Origin: Austwickia sp. | Lineage (GTDB): Bacteria; Actinomycetota; Actinomycetes; Actinomycetales; Dermatophilaceae | Direction of reading: 5' to 3' | Assembly (NCBI GenBank): GCA_016699675.1 | Contig: CP064985.1 | Location: 2,852,001-2,916,000, forward strand | Length of the DNA stretch: 64,000 bases | Part shown: positions 59,807 to 64,000 of the stretch, one piece after another | Numbering within the stretch: position 1 is the stretch's first letter | How the letters are laid out: the number at the start of each line of letters is the position of its first letter | Translations under genes and position numbers: made by a program | The notes under the pieces: generated by a model | Told to the model about the DNA's origin: nothing | Databases searched by the model: none | What the model saw: only the letters and a program-made list of their open reading frames with translations

Positions 59807-61903
59807 GTGCGCATCGGCATGGTCACCCAGTGGTACGACCCCGAGGGCGGCTCCGCCATGACCTTCGGTGTCATCGCGCGGGCCCTGCACGCGCTCGGCC
59901 ACGAGGTGGACGTGCTCACCGGTTTCCCGAACTACCCCAGCGGGCGGCTGGCCGAGGGCTATCGGCTGCGCCCCTACCAGCGCGAGGTGCGCGACGGGGT
60001 CACGGTGCACCGGGCGCCGCTGTACGTGAGTCACGACGCCAACCCGGTACGTCGGGCGGGCAACTACCTGTCGTTCGGCGCGAGCGCCGCGGCCCTGGCG
60101 AGCAAGGCATTGGGTCGGTCCGACGCCGTTCTTGTCGTGCCGTCGCCGCCGTTCACCGCGGGCGCCGGCCTGGTCCTCAAGCACCTGCGGGGCATCCCGT
60201 TCGGGCTGCAGATCCAGGACCTGTGGCCGCAGTCGGTGACGGCCAGCGGGATGATCTCCGGCGGGACGGTCGGGCGGGCCGAGAAGGCCCTGCACCGGGT
60301 GATGGACCGGCTGTACGCCGAGGCGGACTTCATCGCCGTCACCTCGCCGGGGATGGCCGATGTCATCGCCGCCCGCGGCGTACCGCGCGACAAGCTCACG
60401 TTCGTCTCGAACTGGGCCAACGAGGCGGCGTTCCACCCCGTGGAGACGCCGGCCGAGGTGGGCCTGCCGGCGCGGCGGCCGTTCACGGTGATGTACGCCG
60501 GGGCCATGGGCGAGGTCCAGGGGCTGGACGTGGTCCTGGGTGCCGCGGAGCTGGTGCGCGACCACACCGACATCGGGTTCCTGCTGGTCGGCGGTGGAGT
60601 GGCGAAGGCCGGCCTCGTCGATGAGGTCCGCCGCCGCGGCCTCGACAACGTGACGTTCGCCGACGCACAGCCTGTCGAGCGCATGGCCGACGTGCTGGGA
60701 TCCGCCCAGGTCCAACTCATCAGCCTGGCCGACCTGCCGGTCTTCGCGAGCACGCTGCCCAGCAAGCTGCCCGCGACCCTGGCGACGGGCCGGCCGATCA
60801 TCGGCGCCGTCGGCGGGGACGCGCGCCGGCTCATCGAGGAGTCCGGGGCCGGCTGGGCGATCCCCCCGGGCGATCCCCGTGCCCTCGCCGACGCGGTGCT
60901 CGCGGCGCGCGGGCTGGACGCCGGCGAGCTGGCCGCCAAGGGCCAGGCGGGCCGGAGCTACTACCTGGATCATCTCTCGGAGGCCGTCGGAGCGGCCCGG
61001 CTGGTCGAGCTGCTCGCGCAGGCCGCCGAGACCGCGGCCGGTCGACGGAGGAGTGAGAGCCGCCGGCGCCGCCGTACCGCGTCCGCCACCCCCGCGACGC
61101 CCGCCGTACCCCTCAGCCAAGCGGGCGCAGGAGCAACCCCCGGGGGAAACCCGACCAGCGACCGGCCCGACGCGACCGGCGAGGAGCCGGACGCGGCCCG
61201 CGAGGCCGCGCGCGTCGAGCGCATCTACACCGCGCGCGGCTACGACACGGACCTGGAGTACGCCGACGTCAACCCCGTCTACCTGCAGCGGATCCAGAGC
61301 ATGGAGACGGCCACCCTCGCGGCACTGCGTGCGGCCGGGCTCTGGGACCGGCTGGGGGAGCTGGAGATCCTCGACTACGGCTGCGGGAACGGTCGCTGGC
61401 TCGGGCGCTGGCTGGCCTGGGGGGCGAGCCCGCAGCGGCTGCACGGCGTCGACATCCGACGGGCGGCGATCGAGCGGGCCCGGCAGACGTTCCCGCAGTG
61501 CCCGCTCGAGGTCCTCGACCCGGACGGCGCGCTGCCCCTGCCCGACGGCGCCATGGACGTGGTGGTGGCCAACCTCGTGTTCTCCTCGATCCTCGACGAC
61601 CGGGTGCGCGCCGCCGCCGCGGCCCAGATCGCTCGGGTCCTGAAGCCCGGCGGGGTCTTCCTCTCCTGCGACTTCGCCATCGACAACCCGAAGAACCCGG
61701 ACGTCCGGGCCTTCCGGGTGCAGGAGGCCGTCGACCTCTTCCCCGGCTTCACGCTGGAGGGGCAGCGCCGGCTGATCCTGGCCCCGCCGCTGGCGCGGGC
61801 GCTGGTGCCCCGCTCGTGGGGCAGCGCGGACCTGCTCGAGCGGATCGCCCCGCCGGTGCGGACCCACCGGCTCCTGACCCTGCGGAAAGCGAGTCGGCGG
61901 TAG
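59807..61903 (+). CDS. Glycosyltransferase family 4 fused to a methyltransferase
   Basis: A 698-aa two-domain protein. Residues 1-~410 are a WbuB-type GT4: RIGMVTQWYDPEGGSAMTFG, HEVDVLTGFPNYPSGRLAEG, IQDLWPQSVTASGMISGG and the donor-site region VMYAGAMGEVQGLD. A basic linker (RRRSESRRRRRT) and disordered stretch precede a class I methyltransferase (~460-698): EILDYGCGNGRWLGRWL, HGVDIRRAAIERARQTFP, IARVLKPGGVFLSCDFA. It would transfer and then methylate a sugar or lipid-linked glycan. GTG at 59807 after AAGGGA. The fusion joins two steps usually encoded separately. Confidence 0.85.
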   Translation: MRIGMVTQWYDPEGGSAMTFGVIARALHALGHEVDVLTGFPNYPSGRLAEGYRLRPYQREVRDGVTVHRAPLYVSHDANPVRRAGNYLSFGASAAALASKALGRSDAVLVVPSPPFTAGAGLVLKHLRGIPFGLQIQDLWPQSVTASGMISGGTVGRAEKALHRVMDRLYAEADFIAVTSPGMADVIAARGVPRDKLTFVSNWANEAAFHPVETPAEVGLPARRPFTVMYAGAMGEVQGLDVVLGAAELVRDHTDIGFLLVGGGVAKAGLVDEVRRRGLDNVTFADAQPVERMADVLGSAQVQLISLADLPVFASTLPSKLPATLATGRPIIGAVGGDARRLIEESGAGWAIPPGDPRALADAVLAARGLDAGELAAKGQAGRSYYLDHLSEAVGAARLVELLAQAAETAAGRRRSESRRRRRTASATPATPAVPLSQAGAGATPGGNPTSDRPDATGEEPDAAREAARVERIYTARGYDTDLEYADVNPVYLQRIQSMETATLAALRAAGLWDRLGELEILDYGCGNGRWLGRWLAWGASPQRLHGVDIRRAAIERARQTFPQCPLEVLDPDGALPLPDGAMDVVVANLVFSSILDDRVRAAAAAQIARVLKPGGVFLSCDFAIDNPKNPDVRAFRVQEAVDLFPGFTLEGQRRLILAPPLARALVPRSWGSADLLERIAPPVRTHRLLTLRKASRR

Positions 61904-62234
61904 GGAATCCCCGGTCGGGACCAGCGATTTGGAGCAGGTACCGGGGGTGTGGAACTATAGACCGGTTGCTTGACGCGCGACGTGGGCCCACGCCCGCTCG
62001 CCGTCCCTCGAACAGAGGTGACTAGCACCGCGGAGTTCGGCTCCGTGGGACTGGCCCCGGGCGAGGGACATCCAAGCCCGGGATCAACCGGACACCGATG
62101 ACGCGGACCACGGAAGGTCTCTTCCGGCGTGCGCGTCTTTCCCCCGCGAGGGCGACACACCCGACCGCGGGGGTCGGAGGGATCGGGACAGGCCCGGCGA
62201 GACGACGAACGACGAGAGAGAGTCAGACGAGGCG
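61904..62234 (+). promoter_or_regulatory. S10 operon leader region
   Basis: 331 bp before rpsJ with no frame of interest. TTGGAG at 61929 and TATAGA at 61956-61961 are weak promoter candidates. CGGAG-TTCGG-CTCCG (62031-62045) is a small hairpin with a UUCG-type loop. The long leader would suit ribosomal-protein feedback (L4 elsewhere), but no homologous motif was recognised. Confidence 0.4.
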
Positions 62235-62543
62235 ATGGCGGGACAAAAGATCCGCATCCGGCTGAAGTCGTATGACCACGAGGTCATCGACAGCTCGGCG
62301 CGCAAGATTGTCGACACGGTGACCCGCGCGGGCGCCACCGTGGTGGGCCCGGTGCCGCTGCCGACGGAGAAGAACGTCTTCGTCGTGATTCGGTCGCCGC
62401 ACAAATACAAGGACAGCCGCGAGCACTTCGAGATGCGCACGCACAAGCGTCTGATCGACATCGTCGACCCGACGCCGAAGGCCGTCGACTCGCTGATGCG
62501 GCTCGACCTGCCGGCTGACGTGAACATCGAGATCAAGCTCTGA
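62235..62543 (+). CDS. rpsJ: Ribosomal protein uS10
   Basis: A 102-aa protein: AGQKIRIRLKSYDHEVIDSS, GPVPLPTEKNVFVVIRSPHK, YKDSREHFEMRTHKRLIDIV. ATG at 62235. First gene of the S10 operon; rplC starts 10 bp later. Confidence 0.97.
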   Translation: MAGQKIRIRLKSYDHEVIDSSARKIVDTVTRAGATVVGPVPLPTEKNVFVVIRSPHKYKDSREHFEMRTHKRLIDIVDPTPKAVDSLMRLDLPADVNIEIKL

Positions 62544-62553
62544 GGACGCGAGA

Positions 62554-63222
62554 ATGACTACCCAAGCAACGGGGCGCGCCGACCGAGTGGTCTCTGGCGT
62601 GCTGGGCGAGAAGCTCGGGATGACGCAGGTGTGGGACGAGGACAACCGTCTCGTGCCGGTGACCGTCATCAAGGCCGGGCCCTGCGTCGTGACGCAGGTC
62701 CGCACGCCCGAGACCGACGGCTACGCCGCCGTCCAGATCGGTTTCGGCGCCATCGACCCCCGCAAGGTCAACAAGCCCGAGACGGGCCACTTCAGCAAGG
62801 CGGGCGTGACCCCGCGCCGCTACCTCGTCGAGATCCGCACGGCGAACGCCGGCGAGTTCAGCCTCGGCCAGGAGGTCACCGCCGAGGCGTTCGAGGCGGG
62901 CGCCAAGGTCGATGTCTCCGGCCGCAGCAAGGGCAAGGGCTTCGCGGGCGTCATGAAGCGGCACGGCTTCTCCGGCGTCGGCGCCTCCCATGGTGCGCAC
63001 CGCAACCACCGCAAGCCCGGCTCGATCGGTGCTTGCGCCACGCCGTCCCGCGTGTTCAAGGGACAGCGCATGGCCGGCCGCATGGGCGGCGTGCGCCAGA
63101 CCACGCAGAACCTCACGATCCACGCCGTGGACGCCGAGAAGGGGCTGCTGCTCGTGAAGGGCGCCATCCCGGGCCCGCGCGGCGGCATCGTCCTCGTCCG
63201 TACGGCGGCCAAGGGAGCCTGA
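62554..63222 (+). CDS. rplC: Ribosomal protein uL3
   Basis: A 222-aa protein: GEKLGMTQVWDEDNRLVPVT, GRSKGKGFAGVMKRHGFSGV, GSIGACATPSRVFKGQRMAG. The Gln methylated in some bacteria sits in GKGFQG-type motif and is Ala here (GKGFAGV). ATG at 62554. rplD follows 4 bp later. Confidence 0.96.
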   Translation: MTTQATGRADRVVSGVLGEKLGMTQVWDEDNRLVPVTVIKAGPCVVTQVRTPETDGYAAVQIGFGAIDPRKVNKPETGHFSKAGVTPRRYLVEIRTANAGEFSLGQEVTAEAFEAGAKVDVSGRSKGKGFAGVMKRHGFSGVGASHGAHRNHRKPGSIGACATPSRVFKGQRMAGRMGGVRQTTQNLTIHAVDAEKGLLLVKGAIPGPRGGIVLVRTAAKGA

Positions 63223-63226
63223 CGCC

Positions 63227-63898
63227 ATGACGACCATCGACATCCTTGACGCGAACGGCACGGCGGGCGGCACCATCGAGTTGCCGGCCGAGCTGTTCGA
63301 CGTCCAGACCAACGTGCCGCTGATCCACCAGGTCGTCGTGGCCCAGCTCGCGGCCGCCCGCCAGGGCACGCACGCCACGAAGACCCGCGGCGCCGTGAGC
63401 GGTGGTGGCCGCAAGCCCTACCGCCAGAAGGGCACCGGCCGCGCCCGCCAGGGCTCGACCCGGGCGCCGCAGTTCACCGGCGGTGGCACGGTCCACGGCC
63501 CGCAGCCGCGCAACTACGCCCAGCGGACCCCCAAGAAGATGAAGGCCGCCGCGCTGCGTGGCGCCCTGTCCGACCGGGCCCGCCATGGTCGCATCCACTG
63601 CGTGAGCGCGTTCGTCGAGGGCGAGACGCCGTCGACCAAGGCCGCCGCGGGGCTGCTCGCCAAGGTGAGCGAGCGGCGCAACCTGCTCGTCGTGCTCGGC
63701 CGCGCGGAGGCGCAGCAGCTGCTGTCCCTGCGCAACATCGCCGCGGTGCACGCGCTGATGGCCGACCAGCTCAACACGTACGACGTGCTGTGCGCGGACG
63801 ACATCGTCTTCTCCGAGGCGGCGCTGCGCAGCTACATCGCGGGGCCCGCCGCGGCCGGCGCCTCGGTCCCGGCCAATGACGAGGAGGCCAGCAAGTGA
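63227..63898 (+). CDS. rplD: Ribosomal protein uL4
   Basis: A 223-aa protein with the long exit-tunnel loop: QGTHATKTRGAVSGGGRKPY, RQKGTGRARQGSTRAPQFTG, GGTVHGPQPRNYAQRTPKKM. ATG at 63227. Its stop overlaps the rplW GTG. In other bacteria L4 represses this operon. Confidence 0.96.
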   Translation: MTTIDILDANGTAGGTIELPAELFDVQTNVPLIHQVVVAQLAAARQGTHATKTRGAVSGGGRKPYRQKGTGRARQGSTRAPQFTGGGTVHGPQPRNYAQRTPKKMKAAALRGALSDRARHGRIHCVSAFVEGETPSTKAAAGLLAKVSERRNLLVVLGRAEAQQLLSLRNIAAVHALMADQLNTYDVLCADDIVFSEAALRSYIAGPAAAGASVPANDEEASK

Positions 63899-64000
63899 GC
63901 ACCCTGGGCAAGGATCCGCACGACATCCTCATCAAGCCGGTCGTCTCCGAGAAGTCCTACGGCCTCATGGACGAGGGCAAGTACACGTTCGTGGTCGACC
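63895..64000 (+). CDS. rplW: Ribosomal protein uL23, N-terminal part (cut by window edge)
   Basis: GTG at 63895 overlaps the rplD stop. The visible 35 codons read STLGKDPHDILIKPVVSEKS then YGLMDEGKYTFVVD, the normal uL23 start. The rest lies outside. Confidence 0.93.
   Translation, partial: MSTLGKDPHDILIKPVVSEKSYGLMDEGKYTFVVD

Overview
The window is about 64 kb of very GC-rich chromosomal DNA from an actinomycete. The evidence is heavy G/C at third codon positions, many GTG starts, the acidic N-terminal extension of NusG, and the gene order tRNA-Thr/tRNA-Met/rpmG/HadA-HadB-like/murB ... tRNA-Trp/secE/nusG/rplKA ... rplJL/rpoBC ... rpsLG/fusA/tuf ... rpsJ/rplC/rplD/rplW. A Micrococcales-type organism (Dermatophilaceae or Intrasporangiaceae-like) is my guess. 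A soluble chemoreceptor suggests that it, or its lineage, is motile.

Layout. 1-9.4 kb: TetR-type regulator tail, RarD-type permease, korAB 2-oxoacid:ferredoxin oxidoreductase, HtpX-like protease, aminopeptidase N and a DUF2786 protein. 9.7-11.2 kb: an Aer-type PAS protein overlapping a membrane-free chemoreceptor. 11.2-17.4 kb: an uncharacterised polytopic membrane protein, asparaginase, acyl-CoA synthetase, an AEC-family transporter and YajQ. 17.6-24.3 kb: a disturbed accessory stretch that begins at tRNA-Tyr. It holds an acyltransferase, a decayed XRE regulator joined to a duplicated acyltransferase tail, a MazEF-type toxin-antitoxin pair, an orphan membrane protein behind a large hairpin, and an AbiEi-like gene bracketed by 61-bp direct repeats. 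24.3-36.2 kb: a cobalamin-binding-like protein, enoyl-CoA hydratase, malic enzyme, a frameshifted MFS transporter, a DUF3307-like/SatD pair with a perfect 17-bp inverted repeat, pntAB transhydrogenase, and the bioYMN biotin ECF transporter with a BioQ-type operator. 36.4-64 kb: the conserved translation/transcription core. It is interrupted by an adenosine deaminase, a zinc-ribbon methyltransferase, a GNAT protein, a DUF2599 lipoprotein and a 698-aa glycosyltransferase-methyltransferase fusion between tuf and the S10 operon.

Working together. KorAB, malic enzyme and PntAB are three separate redox links between central carbon flux and ferredoxin, NADH and NADPH. BioY (substrate binding), BioM (ATPase) and BioN (transmembrane coupling) form one complete importer. 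The two MaoC-like genes look like the subunits of a (3R)-hydroxyacyl dehydratase. Ribosomal, RNA polymerase and elongation-factor genes look intact. RpoB has drug-sensitive-type residues at the main rifampicin positions, and RpsL has lysines at both main streptomycin positions.

Most unusual signals: the SatD/DUF3307-like pair with its palindrome, the split PAS-chemoreceptor pair, the rearranged 17.6-24.3 kb region, the glycosyltransferase-methyltransferase fusion, and three palindromes repeated downstream of rpoC. All functional calls come from reading sequence and recalling families; no database search was run.
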